From Plesiocystis pacifica SIR-1 (GTDB taxonomy: Bacteria > Myxococcota_A > Polyangia > Nannocystales > Nannocystaceae), in contig NZ_ABCS01000064.1 of the NCBI RefSeq assembly GCF_000170895.1, forward strand, positions 1 to 58,356: a DNA stretch of 58,356 bases, written 5' to 3'. Made by a program: the position numbers and the translations under genes. Shown here piece by piece: positions 34,969-44,533 of the stretch (positions within the stretch are counted from its first letter, which is position 1; every line of letters begins with the position of its first letter). Below the pieces are notes generated by a model. It did not search any database, was not told the origin of the DNA, and was given only the letters and a program-made list of their open reading frames with translations.

Positions 34969-35597
34969 GCGTCGACGATGCGTCGCCCGGTCGCGGCCAG
35001 TGCCGCGTGCAGGCCTTGCTCGAGGGAGCCGGCGACGAGCACGTCTTCGAGCTCCACGTTGGTCTCCAGGAGCGCCAGGGCGTTGGCCGGCGATATCCCG
35101 CACACGATGACCTGGGTCCCGAGCATGCGGCTGGTGCGGACAGCCCGGAGCAGGTGCTCGCCGACCTTGCTGTCCATGTCGGCGACGCCGGTGATGTCGA
35201 GGATCGCTACCCTCGCGCGCATCTGCACGATCGAGTCGAGCAGGGTCTCGATGATGTCTTGGGCCCGCGCGGTGTCGATGGCTCCGATGAGCGGTATGAC
35301 GACGACACCGGGCAGCAGGCGAATGGCGGGGCTCGAGAGCTTGCGGATGGTGTCGCCCTGGACGGCGATGACCTGCTCTTTTTCGGCGGCGAGCTCGTCG
35401 CCGAGGCGGGTGATGGTGTCGAGGCGCTTGCCGATCTCCTCGGCCAGGATGTTCACGCCGCACGCGAGGGCGTCGAGGATGTCGCCGCGGTCGGACTGCT
35501 CGCAGCGCGCCTCCACGTCGCCGTTGGCGATGTCCATGATGACGTCGAGGACCGCGTCCAGCCTCGGCCCGAGCTCCTGGTCGGCGCTCTCGCTCAT
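34965..35597 (-). CDS. STAS-domain protein with helical N-terminus (RsbR-like)
   Basis: 210 residues. The N-terminal ~90 residues are helical and include GDILDALACGVNILAEEIGKRL, given for position: LDALACGVNILAEEIG; together with LGDELAAEKEQVIAVQGDT this resembles the HAMP/linker region of RsbR-like proteins. The STAS domain covers about 95-205: IRKLSSPAIRLLPGVVVIPLIG, here noted by its ends (IRKLSSPAIRL and VVVIPLIGAID), VAILDITGVADMDSKV, and GTQVIVCGISPANALAL. Established: STAS domains act in partner-switching and stressosomes. Its ATG overlaps the TGA of the upstream gene (ATGA), so the two are translationally coupled. Confidence 0.88.
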   Translation of the reverse strand: MSESADQELGPRLDAVLDVIMDIANGDVEARCEQSDRGDILDALACGVNILAEEIGKRLDTITRLGDELAAEKEQVIAVQGDTIRKLSSPAIRLLPGVVVIPLIGAIDTARAQDIIETLLDSIVQMRARVAILDITGVADMDSKVGEHLLRAVRTSRMLGTQVIVCGISPANALALLETNVELEDVLVAGSLEQGLHAALAATGRRIVDA

Positions 35598-36031
35598 CCG
35601 CGGTGCATTTCTCTGAGCCACTCGACGGCGAGGGCCTCGCTGGTGAACAGCTTCGTCGGGCTCGCGGGCTTGTTCAAGGTCAGGTAGAAGTTGCCGATGA
35701 CGCGGCTGACCGCCGAGCCGGTGAGCAGCGCCGTCGCGCACACCATGTCGGCGTCTTCGTCGCTGGCGTAACGGGCGCGGGCGTCCGAGGTCGCGGTCTT
35801 CATCGCGCGCAGGTCGATGACGATGGCGAGGGTTCTGTTTTCCGTGAGGCCTCGATAGATCCCGATCTCGGTCTCGGCGTCCTCGAGCTCGATGGTCACC
35901 CCAGGCTTGTAGACCGTGCGGATCAGCCACTCGTCCTCCAGGTACACGGTTGCTTTGCCGGTATCCGCGACGGTCTCGACCGCACTCCGACCAGCACCTC
36001 CGGGCACGTGGGCCATAGCAAACAGTGCCAC
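35594..36031 (-). CDS. STAS/SpoIIAA-like protein (DUF7793 type)
   Basis: 145 residues. It resembles the DUF7793/SpoIIAA-like family: ATVYLEDEWLIRTVYK, LAIVIDLRAMKTATSDARAR, GSAVSRVIGNFYLTLNKPAS and PTKLFTSEALAVEWL. No signal peptide. Its stop overlaps the start of the STAS gene downstream, so the pair forms a small regulatory operon. The start could be ATG 36031, ATG 36016 or a GTG near 36007 next to TATGGC; the family match begins well after all of these. Upstream, 36032-36286 holds no gene or clear signal. Confidence 0.8.
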   Translation of the reverse strand: MALFAMAHVPGGAGRSAVETVADTGKATVYLEDEWLIRTVYKPGVTIELEDAETEIGIYRGLTENRTLAIVIDLRAMKTATSDARARYASDEDADMVCATALLTGSAVSRVIGNFYLTLNKPASPTKLFTSEALAVEWLREMHRG

Positions 36032-36286
36032 ACGGGTGTGTCAGATCCAAGCGTCGCCGTGGAGGCAGGCGGTGCCCGACCTCTCGGTCCTGTGAGCGGG
36101 CAAGCCCGTCTCGGGGACGGGGGGCTGGAGCGCCGATCGGTTTGAGCCCACGACCCAGGGCACATCTGGGGAACTCGCTGGCGTTGTCATTCGGCGCTCG
36201 CAGTGGGATCCCACCGCAAGTTTTGGCGACAAAGAGCTCGGCGAAAAGACCAAGCGAGGTGTCGTGAGGACTTCTCCGATGTCCTG

Positions 36287-37195
36287 CTAGCGCCCCAGAA
36301 TCTTCGCGACGCGCTCGACCAGCTCGACCGATGCGTCGATTTCGGCGCGTCGGATGGACACGCTCTCGACGTTGCAGCCGAGGCGGATGCCCTTTTGGGC
36401 GGCGAAGTCGTGGAGCTCTTCGAAGGCGGCGACGCTGGTCTCGATGGAGGTCGAGAGGATGTCCTTGGCGTGGGCGAGCTCGTTTTGCAGCCAGCGGGGG
36501 ACCTCGACACCGAGCCAGGCGAGGAAGTCGAGGGTCTTCTTGGACCCGCAGGGGGTCAGGGTCAGCAAGATGGGCGGGACCTCGCGGCCCTCGTCCTGGC
36601 AGCGGTAGACCAGATCGCTCAGCAAGTTCTTGCTCGCGATGACGGAGTACACGGCCTGGCTGATGAAGAAGCTGCATCCGCGCTCGACCTTGCGCAGACA
36701 GCGTTGGTCTTCGTTCCCGCGGGCGGCGTGGCGCTCGGCGATGAGCACACCGCCCAGGGGCAGGTCGGGGCTGCGCGCCTCGTGGACGGCGTAGGCGTCG
36801 CTGAGCCGCAGGCTGACGGACTGGCTGCGCGAGGGCGCCCCGACGAGCACCGTCGCCCCGCCCGCGCTGCGCAGGCGCTCCAGCCACGCGCCGAGGGACG
36901 CGGCGTCGTGGCCCGAGACCGAGCGGTAGACCACCTTGGGCTGGGGGACCTCGAGGTAGTCGAGGGCGTAGTCGAGGGGGTCGATGGCTCGCATGAAGGG
37001 GAAGGGGCGCTCGACGTCCGTGCGGCTCGACTCGTCCTGGAGGTCGTAGACCACGAGGGCGTCGACGGGCAGGGACCGGATGCGCTCGCTCTGCGCGGCG
37101 GCGACGCTTCGCCGCCGCGGCTCGGCCATCGAGACCTTGGGCGGCGTGATGCCGTAGGTCAGCTGGGGCACGGACCAGGCGGAGGGGGCGGCCAT
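36287..37195 (-). CDS. Methylenetetrahydrofolate reductase-like protein
   Basis: 302 residues. A TIM-barrel of the MTHFR type: the N-terminal strand QLTYGITPPKVS, then LPVDALVVYDLQDESSRT, QPKVVYRSVSGHDAASL, GATVLVGAPSRSQ, GGVLIAERHAARGNEDQRCL and a conserved CSFFISQAVYSVIA block. It lacks the usual MetF N-terminal length and may be one of the divergent MTHFR-like proteins rather than MetF itself. Inference: folate one-carbon chemistry or a related flavin reaction. It stands alone, with 91 bp to the upstream sulfatase on the same strand. Confidence 0.8.
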   Translation of the reverse strand: MAAPSAWSVPQLTYGITPPKVSMAEPRRRSVAAAQSERIRSLPVDALVVYDLQDESSRTDVERPFPFMRAIDPLDYALDYLEVPQPKVVYRSVSGHDAASLGAWLERLRSAGGATVLVGAPSRSQSVSLRLSDAYAVHEARSPDLPLGGVLIAERHAARGNEDQRCLRKVERGCSFFISQAVYSVIASKNLLSDLVYRCQDEGREVPPILLTLTPCGSKKTLDFLAWLGVEVPRWLQNELAHAKDILSTSIETSVAAFEELHDFAAQKGIRLGCNVESVSIRRAEIDASVELVERVAKILGR

Positions 37196-37286
37196 GCGGC
37201 GGAGGGTGCCTCAGCGAGGCGGAGCCCACAAGCACGAGCACGGCCGCCTCCGCCTCGAGCTGGAGCTTCGAGGAGCGGACCTTCGC

Positions 37287-39362
37287 TCAGGTGGGCTCGG
37301 CCCTGACGGGCTCGACGAGCATGCGCTGCTCGAGCTCGCGCAGCAGGGCCATCATCGCCTCGGCCTTCTGGGCGATGTCGACCCGCGGGTGGTGCTCCTC
37401 CGGCAGCGACTGCAGCGGCGCCGGGGTCGGGAACTCGCCGTTGAACACGAGCAGGTTGTGCTCCTCCGTGGGGTCGCGGTCGAGGTCGTAGAGCTCGTAC
37501 TGGTCGGGGACCCCGGGGGCCTGGTCGGCGGGGGCGTGGTAGCGGACGAGCTTCCAGTTGTCGCGGGACACCACGGCGTTGACCAGGCAGGGCTGGCAGA
37601 CCTCGCCGGGCGCGATGTCTTCGACCTCGTCGGGCCAGTCCTCGCGACCCTTGCGCAGCTCGTCGACGGCGGCGAGGAACACGTCGTAGGCGCTCAGCGG
37701 CACGCTCTCGTCGTCGAGGTCGGTCTCGGTCTCGCCGTCGAGGGGCGCGGTGATCGTGTCGTGGGTCATGAACAGCACGCCCTCGCGGGGCCGCCCGGTC
37801 TCGGGGTCCTGGGCCCTCGCGGCGCGGCCGTAGAGCAGCTCGCTGAGGTCCGAGCCCACGGGCATGTAGCTCTTGTCGTGGGTGCGGCGCAGCTGGGCGA
37901 GGGTCGCCTTCAGCGCGGGGCCCTTGACGCCGGCGAGGCCGAGGATCGTCGGCAGCAAGTCGGCGTGGCTGGTCAGCTCGTCGACCTGGCGCGTGCCCCC
38001 GGGCACGACGTGGAGGGAGTCGGGGAAGCGGACGACGACGGGCACGTGGGTGAACTCCTCGTAGGCGGAGTGCCACTTCTCCGACATCTTGTTGTGGGCG
38101 CCCGCGTACTCGCCGTGGTCCGGGGCGAAGATCACGATGGTGTTGTCCGCCTGGCCCGATTCGTCGAGGGCGCGCAGGACCCTGTCGATGTGCTGATCGA
38201 CCTGCTGGATCGCGTAGGCGTAGTATTGGATGAAGGCCCGGCAGGCGAGCTCGGGGTTGTCGGTCAGGGCCAGCGGCATGCCCGAGGCGTTGCTCGCCAG
38301 GGTCACCTTCACGGCGCGGGCGAGCTGCTCGCGCTTGGTCCCGGGGTTGTCCACGGAGGTCGCGGCGTTCAGCCCGGCCTTGGACATGAGCGCCAGGCCC
38401 CACTTGTAGACGTAGTCGAGCTGGCAGCTGGGCTTGTTGCGCAGCTTCTCGTCCCAGGTCGGCGGGACGTCGGCGTTGTTTTGCGGGAAGCCGAGGGGGT
38501 TGAGGTCGATGGCCATGGTCCCGCCCTTGGGCAGCGTGCCCTTGGCGCCCTTGGGGGGCACGGCGAGGGTGTAGGGCGCGCCTTCGACGTCGGCGTCGTA
38601 GACCGCCCGGGGGATCGGGAAGCTGCCGATGTCGTGGGGGTTGGTGAACGAGGCGACGGCGAACCAGGGCGCGGGCGGATCCTGGGGCTCCTCGACGTCG
38701 TCGCGCTCGCGCTTGGTCGCCTCGGCGACGTTGTGGGCCGCGTGCTGGACGCAGTAGGGGATGCCCAGGCCGCGGCGGCGCAGGAAGGAGGTCACGATGT
38801 CGGCGAACTGGTAGTCGCGGTAGTGGCCGAGGTTGTTGGGCAGGGTGCCGTGGGGGTCGGGGTAGCTCAGCTCCCAGTCCGAGAAGCCGTAGCCCTCGAG
38901 GTCCGTGGTCGCCTCGCCGGATACGTGCCACTTGCCGAAGTAGTGGCTGGTGTAGCCGTTGGCGCGCATCCAGTCGCCGAGGGTCGGGAAGTCGTCGGGG
39001 CCGAGCCAGGGGAACTTCCGGTCCGCGCCGTTCTTGAGCACTCCGTCGGTCTGCGTGGCCTTGGTGATGGTCCCGTACTGACCGCTGAACACCACGGTCC
39101 GGCTGGGCACGCAGGCCGAGGAGGCGATGCGGTGGTTGCGGAGCACGACGGCGTTGTCGCGCAGAGCCCACAGCCCAGGGAAGAAGTCTTTGAACGCGTT
39201 GCTGTCGTGGGCGTGGCCCTGGAAGCCAAAGATCTGCTTGAGGGGGTCGACAAAGCCACCCTGCTCGCCGTAGGCGAAGCGAGGGAATCGCATCTGATCG
39301 ACCATGATCAGCAGGATGTTGGGGCGAGCAGGGGCTGGGGGAGGGGTCACATTGTCGGGCAT
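37287..39362 (-). CDS. Type I sulfatase
   Basis: 691 residues. Family motifs: NILLIMVDQMR near residue 15 with a metal-binding Asp, and SACVPSRTVVFSGQYGT near residue 85, the C-x-P-S-R signature whose Cys is oxidised to formylglycine. Further motifs are FGKWHVSGEA, NPHDIGSF and IVIFAPDHGEYAGAHNKMSEKW, noted here by its core FAPDHGEYAGAH. No signal peptide is clear. It needs a formylglycine-generating enzyme or an anaerobic maturase, neither of which is in the window. Substrate is unknown. Upstream, 39363-39545 shows nothing recognisable. Confidence 0.92.
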   Translation of the reverse strand: MPDNVTPPPAPARPNILLIMVDQMRFPRFAYGEQGGFVDPLKQIFGFQGHAHDSNAFKDFFPGLWALRDNAVVLRNHRIASSACVPSRTVVFSGQYGTITKATQTDGVLKNGADRKFPWLGPDDFPTLGDWMRANGYTSHYFGKWHVSGEATTDLEGYGFSDWELSYPDPHGTLPNNLGHYRDYQFADIVTSFLRRRGLGIPYCVQHAAHNVAEATKRERDDVEEPQDPPAPWFAVASFTNPHDIGSFPIPRAVYDADVEGAPYTLAVPPKGAKGTLPKGGTMAIDLNPLGFPQNNADVPPTWDEKLRNKPSCQLDYVYKWGLALMSKAGLNAATSVDNPGTKREQLARAVKVTLASNASGMPLALTDNPELACRAFIQYYAYAIQQVDQHIDRVLRALDESGQADNTIVIFAPDHGEYAGAHNKMSEKWHSAYEEFTHVPVVVRFPDSLHVVPGGTRQVDELTSHADLLPTILGLAGVKGPALKATLAQLRRTHDKSYMPVGSDLSELLYGRAARAQDPETGRPREGVLFMTHDTITAPLDGETETDLDDESVPLSAYDVFLAAVDELRKGREDWPDEVEDIAPGEVCQPCLVNAVVSRDNWKLVRYHAPADQAPGVPDQYELYDLDRDPTEEHNLLVFNGEFPTPAPLQSLPEEHHPRVDIAQKAEAMMALLRELEQRMLVEPVRAEPT

Positions 39363-39545
39363 CGCGCACCCCTAGCACGCAGGCTCGCGCCCGTGGGGGC
39401 TATCTGTCACACCACCCTCAAAAAATACGCAAAGCGCGCGCGCCATCGCCCCATCCGGTCGAAGGACTCCTGCGTCGAGGTCACGTTCGCGTCTGCGTGA
39501 CGCCGTGGTTTGGGCGGCCTCGACTGTCGAGTGATGGCGTCGCGA

Positions 39546-40112
39546 TCAGTCGTAGCCGACCAGCAGGGCGTCGGAGTGGACCAGCCCCGAGCGCCGGAGC
39601 ACCCCGGTCAAGGTGTGGATGGTCGGGACGGCGCCCTTGACCCGGCCGTGCAGGCGACCGCCGCGGAGCTCGAGCTTGTGGCCGGTCTTGCCCTCGAGCT
39701 GCTCGCGCAGTTGATCGGTGAAGGGCTCGAGGATCTCGGCCTCGTAGTAGCGGGTCGAAAAGCGCAGCCAGCCCGACTCGACCAGGCGGTACTTGGCGTC
39801 GAGGGCGTCGATGAGCGCGCGCAGCTCCCGGGGGACGCGGTGCTTCACGCCGCCGATCTGTACGGTGCGGTAGGGGTCGAACTCGTCGGCGACGCGCTCG
39901 TCCGGCGCCCGCGAGTCTTGGGTGTCCTGGGCGCACACGAGGATCCGGCAGGCCCACTCTTCGACCAACAGGCGTCGGCGCTGGAGGAGGCCGAGGGGGT
40001 GGGTGTGGTCGAAGATGACGTCGACGCCGGGGATGGCGTCGAGGCGCTCGGCGGCTCGTTCGTGCGCCACGGGGCCCACGGCCCGGAAGTTGAGCTCGAT
40101 GTAGGCGGACAC
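39546..40112 (-). CDS. Small conserved-looking protein of unknown function
   Basis: 188 residues. No recognised domain. Visible blocks are SAYIELNFRAVGPVAHERAA at the start, LLVEEWACRILVCAQDTQDS, GGVKHRVPRELRALIDALDA and LRGGRLHGRVKGAVPTIHTL. No signal peptide or membrane segment. The GTG start and ~90 bp upstream are duplicated at 46818-46920, where the copy is broken, which supports both the start and the existence of a gene family. Function unknown. Confidence 0.65.
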   Translation of the reverse strand: MSAYIELNFRAVGPVAHERAAERLDAIPGVDVIFDHTHPLGLLQRRRLLVEEWACRILVCAQDTQDSRAPDERVADEFDPYRTVQIGGVKHRVPRELRALIDALDAKYRLVESGWLRFSTRYYEAEILEPFTDQLREQLEGKTGHKLELRGGRLHGRVKGAVPTIHTLTGVLRRSGLVHSDALLVGYD

Positions 40113-40190
40113 CGCGATCGATGGTTTCGCAACTCGCGCTGGGGATCAAGGCTGGTTCTGGGCTGGCCGCGCGGTCGTGGCGGCGGACCC
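40082..40190 (-). repeat. Dispersed repeat spanning a gene start (copy 1)
   Basis: About 105 bp, covering the first codons of the 188-residue gene and its upstream DNA, aligns with 46818-46920. Shared stretches include GAGCTCAACTT, GCGAAACC, CAGAACC and GCCGCCACGACCGCGCG. The rest of 40113-40346 holds no gene. Confidence 0.7.
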
Positions 40191-40346
40191 ATGCTCTGGG
40201 TCTGGCCCTCGCCAAGCGTCGCCGAGTCCTCGCCCCTTGGCGCGAGGCGGACCCCGGCCTGCCCGTGGTCGACAGCGTCCGGGGCCTCGTCGAGACCTCC
40301 GGAGCCGTCAAGGACTCGCCCGGGCCTGCCCAGGCCAGCACCGAGC

Positions 40347-41420
40347 TCAGGACTCGATCGCGGTCCAGGTCAGGCGCAGATCGGCGCGGTGGACCGAGTC
40401 GTCATTGCTGCCAGGCGTGCCCGGCGTGGCGAGCTCGCTAAAGCACAGATCAAAGCCCTCCGTGTCGAGGTCCTCGATCCAGGTGGTCATGGCGTCGTGG
40501 CCCGAGTAGGCGACGTGGTCGATGGAGACGAACACGTCGGGGGTGGTGTTGAAGTCGGTGGCGAAGGTCTGGGGGACGCAGGTCTCGCCGTTGTCGATCC
40601 ACCCGTGCACGTCGACGCCCGGCGGCGTCCAGGTCCCGCTGTCGTAGACCGAGCCCGGCTGGGGGTTGGTCCCCGAGAGGTAGGCGAACCAGTCGATGGC
40701 GTAGTTGAGCTCGGTGTCGTCTCCGGGGTCGACAGAGGTCGCCCGCGCGCAGATCTTGGCGCGGTCAGACTCGACCTTCTCCATCCAGACCGTCACCCCG
40801 CGGTCCATGACGTTGGTGCCGCTGGGGTGGACGTTGGTGTTGTCGGCCGCGTTGGCCCCAAAGACGGTCGCGTGGAGCTCCGGGACTTCGCCGAAGTCCT
40901 TGCCAAAGTCGACCCAGCCGCAGTCCCGCGCGTCGCCGGTCATCGTCCGACCGTTCTTCCGTCCGCTCGCGCGGCTGGCCTGGGTGACCGAGTCTTGGCG
41001 AAAGACCCGGTAGTTGACGCCGAGGCCGTCGATGTGGGAGCCGCCGTCGCCGTTCTCGAACGAGTGGCTGGTCTCGCGCACGCAGATCTTGATCTCATCC
41101 TCGGTCAGCCACCGGACCCAGGCCGTGGTCGCGTCGCGGTCTTGCTCTTGAGCGTAGCCGCGGTGGTCGACGTGGACCAGAGCCCGGAGCGGGCCGGAAC
41201 CCGCTCCAAGGGACTCGAAACTCTCGGTCTTGCAGACCGTGCCCGCAGCGAAGTCGCCGAAGTCGACGTAGCCACCGCGGACGTTGGGCCCCGTGTCACG
41301 CATGGTCACGTCGAGGGCGCTCTCGTAGCCCTCGGTCTCGCAGCCGGGCGCGGCGAGGCTGAGCATGGAGCAGCTGAGGAGGGCGAGGAAGGAGGCGGAG
41401 CGTTTGGCTACGATTTGCAT
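40347..41420 (-). CDS. Lipoprotein with three H-type lectin-like repeats
   Basis: 357 residues. A signal peptide ends at LSLAAPGC. Three similar modules follow, each with a strand carrying a His-Asp or Asp-rich start, a Trp-rich middle and a Cys: DHRGYAQEQDRDATTAWVRW...KICVRET; ATVFGANAADNT...VTVWMEK...KICARAT; VFVSIDHVAYSGHDAMTTWI...DLCFSEL. Each is followed by a Trp/Tyr strand (NYRVF, DWFAYLSG, LTWTAI). The pattern resembles H-type lectin domains, which bind sugars, but the match is by eye. Inference: surface sugar binding. ATG 41420 is the one at the signal peptide; a longer frame upstream is unlikely. AAGGGGGC lies just upstream. The 267 bp to the divergent kinase hold the promoters. Confidence 0.7.
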   Translation of the reverse strand: MQIVAKRSASFLALLSCSMLSLAAPGCETEGYESALDVTMRDTGPNVRGGYVDFGDFAAGTVCKTESFESLGAGSGPLRALVHVDHRGYAQEQDRDATTAWVRWLTEDEIKICVRETSHSFENGDGGSHIDGLGVNYRVFRQDSVTQASRASGRKNGRTMTGDARDCGWVDFGKDFGEVPELHATVFGANAADNTNVHPSGTNVMDRGVTVWMEKVESDRAKICARATSVDPGDDTELNYAIDWFAYLSGTNPQPGSVYDSGTWTPPGVDVHGWIDNGETCVPQTFATDFNTTPDVFVSIDHVAYSGHDAMTTWIEDLDTEGFDLCFSELATPGTPGSNDDSVHRADLRLTWTAIES

Positions 41421-41687
41421 GCCCCCTTGGTCGAGACCGACCCAAAAACGATCGAAGAAAATCGAAGGATACTGACTCCTCCTGTCGATGTGGGTTTCTG
41501 GCCAACTGACACCAAAGAACGACTCTTTTCCGATTTCGGATGAAACATCCCGCACAAAGACCTATTTTTGCCGCGATGGTCCTCGACCATCGCGTATCGT
41601 CTGAAGCCACCAAGGCTCTCGCTCGCGGGCTCAGAACATCGCGGGAGAGAGCAGCGATCCCCTGATCTCCCTGCGCCGCTGCCCGGA

Positions 41688-44492
41688 ATGAGCGAGGACT
41701 CCAACCCCATCGGCGAGGCCCCCACCGGGGGCCTGCCCCTCGCCCTCGCCAAGCGGAGGGTCCTCGCCAAGCTCCTGGGCGAGGCCCCCCAGGCCGTGCG
41801 GATCGGTCGCTTCGTCCTCGAGCGGGAGCTCGGACGCGGGGGCATGGGCTCGGTGTGGCTGGCCCATGACGAGCAGCTTCAACGTCTGGTCGCCCTCAAG
41901 TTCCTGCGCAGTGACCTCGACCCCGACCGCGGGGATCCGCGCCTGCTCGGCGAAGCTCAGAGTCTGGCGAGGCTCTCCCACCCCAACGTGATCGCGGTCT
42001 ACGACGTCGGCTCCCACGAGGGCCGGGTGTGGATCGCCATGGAGTACGTGCCCGGGCAGACCATGCGCGAGTGGAGCGCCCAGGACCCCGAGCCCCGCGC
42101 CGTGCTCCGCCACTGGATCGCCGCGGGGCGCGGGCTCGAGAGCGTCCACCAGCGCGGCCTCGTGCACCGCGACGTCAAACCCGACAACGTCTTGCTCGGC
42201 GAGGACGGGCGCGTGCGCCTCATCGACTTCGGCCTGGTCCGCAGCGTCGACGGCCGCGAAGGCCAGCTTCCCTCGACCGAGCCCGCGCTTCGGCGCGCCT
42301 CGGAGGAAGAGGCGTCGCCCACCGAGACAGGCGCCTTCGTGGGCACCTTCGCCTACGCGGCCCCAGAGCAGCGGGCCCGGCAGCGCGTCGACGCCTTGGC
42401 CGATCAGTACGCCTACTGCGTCTCCGTGTGGGAGGCGCTCACCGGTGAACGCCCCCAAGCTCACCCCCCGGTCCCGCCAACGGGTGCAGCACGCGGGCTC
42501 ATGAGCCCGAGGGTTCGACGCGCCCTGACTCGGGGCTTGGATCCCGAGCCCACGCGGCGCTACCCGAGCATGGGTCCGCTCCTCGCTCAGCTCGAGAGCC
42601 GGCGGGGCCTGTGGCTGGGCGCCGCGGCCCTCGGCCTGACCCTGGCGGCGGGCCTCGTCGCGGGGACCACCCTCACGAGCCAAGCGCCCACCCCCGTCCC
42701 TTGCTCGCGCACCGACGCCGCCCTCGAGCGAACCCTGAGCGCCGAGCGGCGGGCGGCCCTCCTCGCTGGCCTCGAGCCTGGGGCCGCCGCTGTCATGGCC
42801 CCCCTCCTCGACGACTGGAGCGGGCGCTGGCGAGGCGCGGCCCAGCGCAGCTGCGAGGAGGTCCACGTCGAGCAGACCCGCTCCCCAGAGACCCTCGATC
42901 GCCGCCGCGCCTGCCTCGACAACTCCCTCGTCGAGCTCGAGGTCGTGCTCATCGCCCTCGAGGGCGGCGAGCCCCTGCGCGCCGACCCCTTTCGACACAT
43001 CCAAGATCCGCAGACCTGCCTCTCCCCCTCCCTGCTCGAGGCTCGCGCCCAGCCCACCTTGGACCCAGAGACCGCGGAGCAGGCCGCCCAGCTGCGAGCG
43101 CGGCTCGTGGACCTGCGCATCGGAGCCAAGCCGGTCTCCTTCGAAGCGCGCATCGCCGCGGCCGAGGACACCCTCGCCTCGATCGAGGCCCTCGACGTCC
43201 CGGCCCTCCGAGCCTACGCCCTGGAGACCCTCACCGCCCTCACGACCACGGCCGGCAAGGCCGAGGACGCCCACCGCTACGCGGGCGCGCTCATCGATCT
43301 CGCCGCAGAGCTCGACGACCCCGCCCTGCTCGCCGCAGCCTGGCGCCGCAAGGCCGACATCGAGCTCGAGCTCGAGCTCGACGTCGACGCGGCCCAGTGG
43401 AGCGCCCAGCGCTCCATGGAGCTCGCCGCCAAGCTCCGCGGCCAACCTCGAGTCTACGCGCGGGCCCTGGTCGCCCGGGGTCGCGTCGCCTTCCTCAAGG
43501 AGGACCACCAGGCCGCCGCCCGCGATTTTCAGGCCGCGAGCGAGGAGCTCGCCCGCAGTGGACCCAGCAACGACGGACTCCGCGCCCGAGTCCTGCGCAA
43601 CCTCGCCCTGGCCCTCGTCGCCCTCGACGACCGCCCCGGCGCGGACGCTGCTCGTCGCTCGGCCCTGGAGCTCGAGCGACGAACCCCCCTCGAAGTCGGG
43701 GTCCAAGCCCAGGGCGACAAACACTACGGCGACGCCCAGGATGCGATGGACGCAGGCAAGCATGAGGAGGCGACCCACGCCGCGCAGCTGGCCCTGGACG
43801 CCTACGCCGCGGAGTTCGGGCCCGACTGCCGCGGGATCGCCGATACGCACATCCTCCTCGCCAACGTCGAGATCATCCAGGGCCGCTTCGAGAGCTCTCG
43901 GACCCACGCCGAGGCCGCAGATCGCGTGCTGCGACAGCGCTTCGGCGTCCTCGACCGCGACCGCTTCATCACCCAGACGGCCCTGGCCAGCGCCGCCTTT
44001 TACGAACGGGACTTCGCCGCCGCCGCGACCGCATTTGGCCTCGCCCTCGAGCTCGCCCAGCACCAGCACCAGTCCGACGAAGATCTCGCCCTCCTCCAGG
44101 CCAACCTGGGCGAGGCCCTGCTCCATGACGGCCGGGTCCTCGAGGCCCGCGCCATGCTCGAGCGCGCCGTCGCTCAGCTCGAGGGCACGGGCACGCCCGA
44201 GCGCGCGGCCCTCGACGTGCCCCGCAAGGCCCTGGGCGCGACCTACCTCGCCCTCGGTCAGCTCGACGCCGCGCAGCGCGAACTCGCCCGCGCCCGCGCC
44301 AACCTCGAGCGCCACGGCAACAACCCCCTCGAGCTCGCCGACGCCACCTGGCTCCTCGCCCGCGCCGAGCTCGGGCTCGAGCGACGGCCTCAGGCCCAAA
44401 ACCTGGCGGAATCTGCAAGCGCGCAGTTCGGAGCCCTCGACCTACCCGGAAAGGAGAACGAGATCCAAGCTTGGCTCGCGCGATATTTTTGA
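41688..44492 (+). CDS. Membrane Ser/Thr protein kinase with TPR tail
   Basis: 934 residues. Kinase domain from about residue 38: IGRFVLERELGRGGMGSVWL, VALKFL, GLVHRDVKPDNVLLG near 160, IDFGLVRS and GTFAYAAPEQR. One membrane segment at about 308-330 (LGAAALGLTLAAGLVAGTTL, given as positions), then a Cys-containing spacer and a long helical TPR-type tail to the C-terminus. Its overall order matches the kinases at 4638 and 10906. The ATG at 41688 is the first in frame that begins directly before the kinase preamble; no TANNNT element sits at the usual distance, unlike the other two. The Cys-rich lipoprotein follows 41 nt after its stop and could share its transcript. Confidence 0.9.
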   Translation: MSEDSNPIGEAPTGGLPLALAKRRVLAKLLGEAPQAVRIGRFVLERELGRGGMGSVWLAHDEQLQRLVALKFLRSDLDPDRGDPRLLGEAQSLARLSHPNVIAVYDVGSHEGRVWIAMEYVPGQTMREWSAQDPEPRAVLRHWIAAGRGLESVHQRGLVHRDVKPDNVLLGEDGRVRLIDFGLVRSVDGREGQLPSTEPALRRASEEEASPTETGAFVGTFAYAAPEQRARQRVDALADQYAYCVSVWEALTGERPQAHPPVPPTGAARGLMSPRVRRALTRGLDPEPTRRYPSMGPLLAQLESRRGLWLGAAALGLTLAAGLVAGTTLTSQAPTPVPCSRTDAALERTLSAERRAALLAGLEPGAAAVMAPLLDDWSGRWRGAAQRSCEEVHVEQTRSPETLDRRRACLDNSLVELEVVLIALEGGEPLRADPFRHIQDPQTCLSPSLLEARAQPTLDPETAEQAAQLRARLVDLRIGAKPVSFEARIAAAEDTLASIEALDVPALRAYALETLTALTTTAGKAEDAHRYAGALIDLAAELDDPALLAAAWRRKADIELELELDVDAAQWSAQRSMELAAKLRGQPRVYARALVARGRVAFLKEDHQAAARDFQAASEELARSGPSNDGLRARVLRNLALALVALDDRPGADAARRSALELERRTPLEVGVQAQGDKHYGDAQDAMDAGKHEEATHAAQLALDAYAAEFGPDCRGIADTHILLANVEIIQGRFESSRTHAEAADRVLRQRFGVLDRDRFITQTALASAAFYERDFAAAATAFGLALELAQHQHQSDEDLALLQANLGEALLHDGRVLEARAMLERAVAQLEGTGTPERAALDVPRKALGATYLALGQLDAAQRELARARANLERHGNNPLELADATWLLARAELGLERRPQAQNLAESASAQFGALDLPGKENEIQAWLARYF

Positions 44493-44533
44493 TTGAAGCG
44501 CGAGCGAGCTCGACTGCTGAACAGGAACTCCCC

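Noticed and set aside
40121..40340. Possible kinase N-terminus fragment (LALAKRRRVLA resembles LALAKRRVLA of the kinase at 41688)
   Set aside because: The match is only about ten residues in a low-complexity context, with no further similarity.
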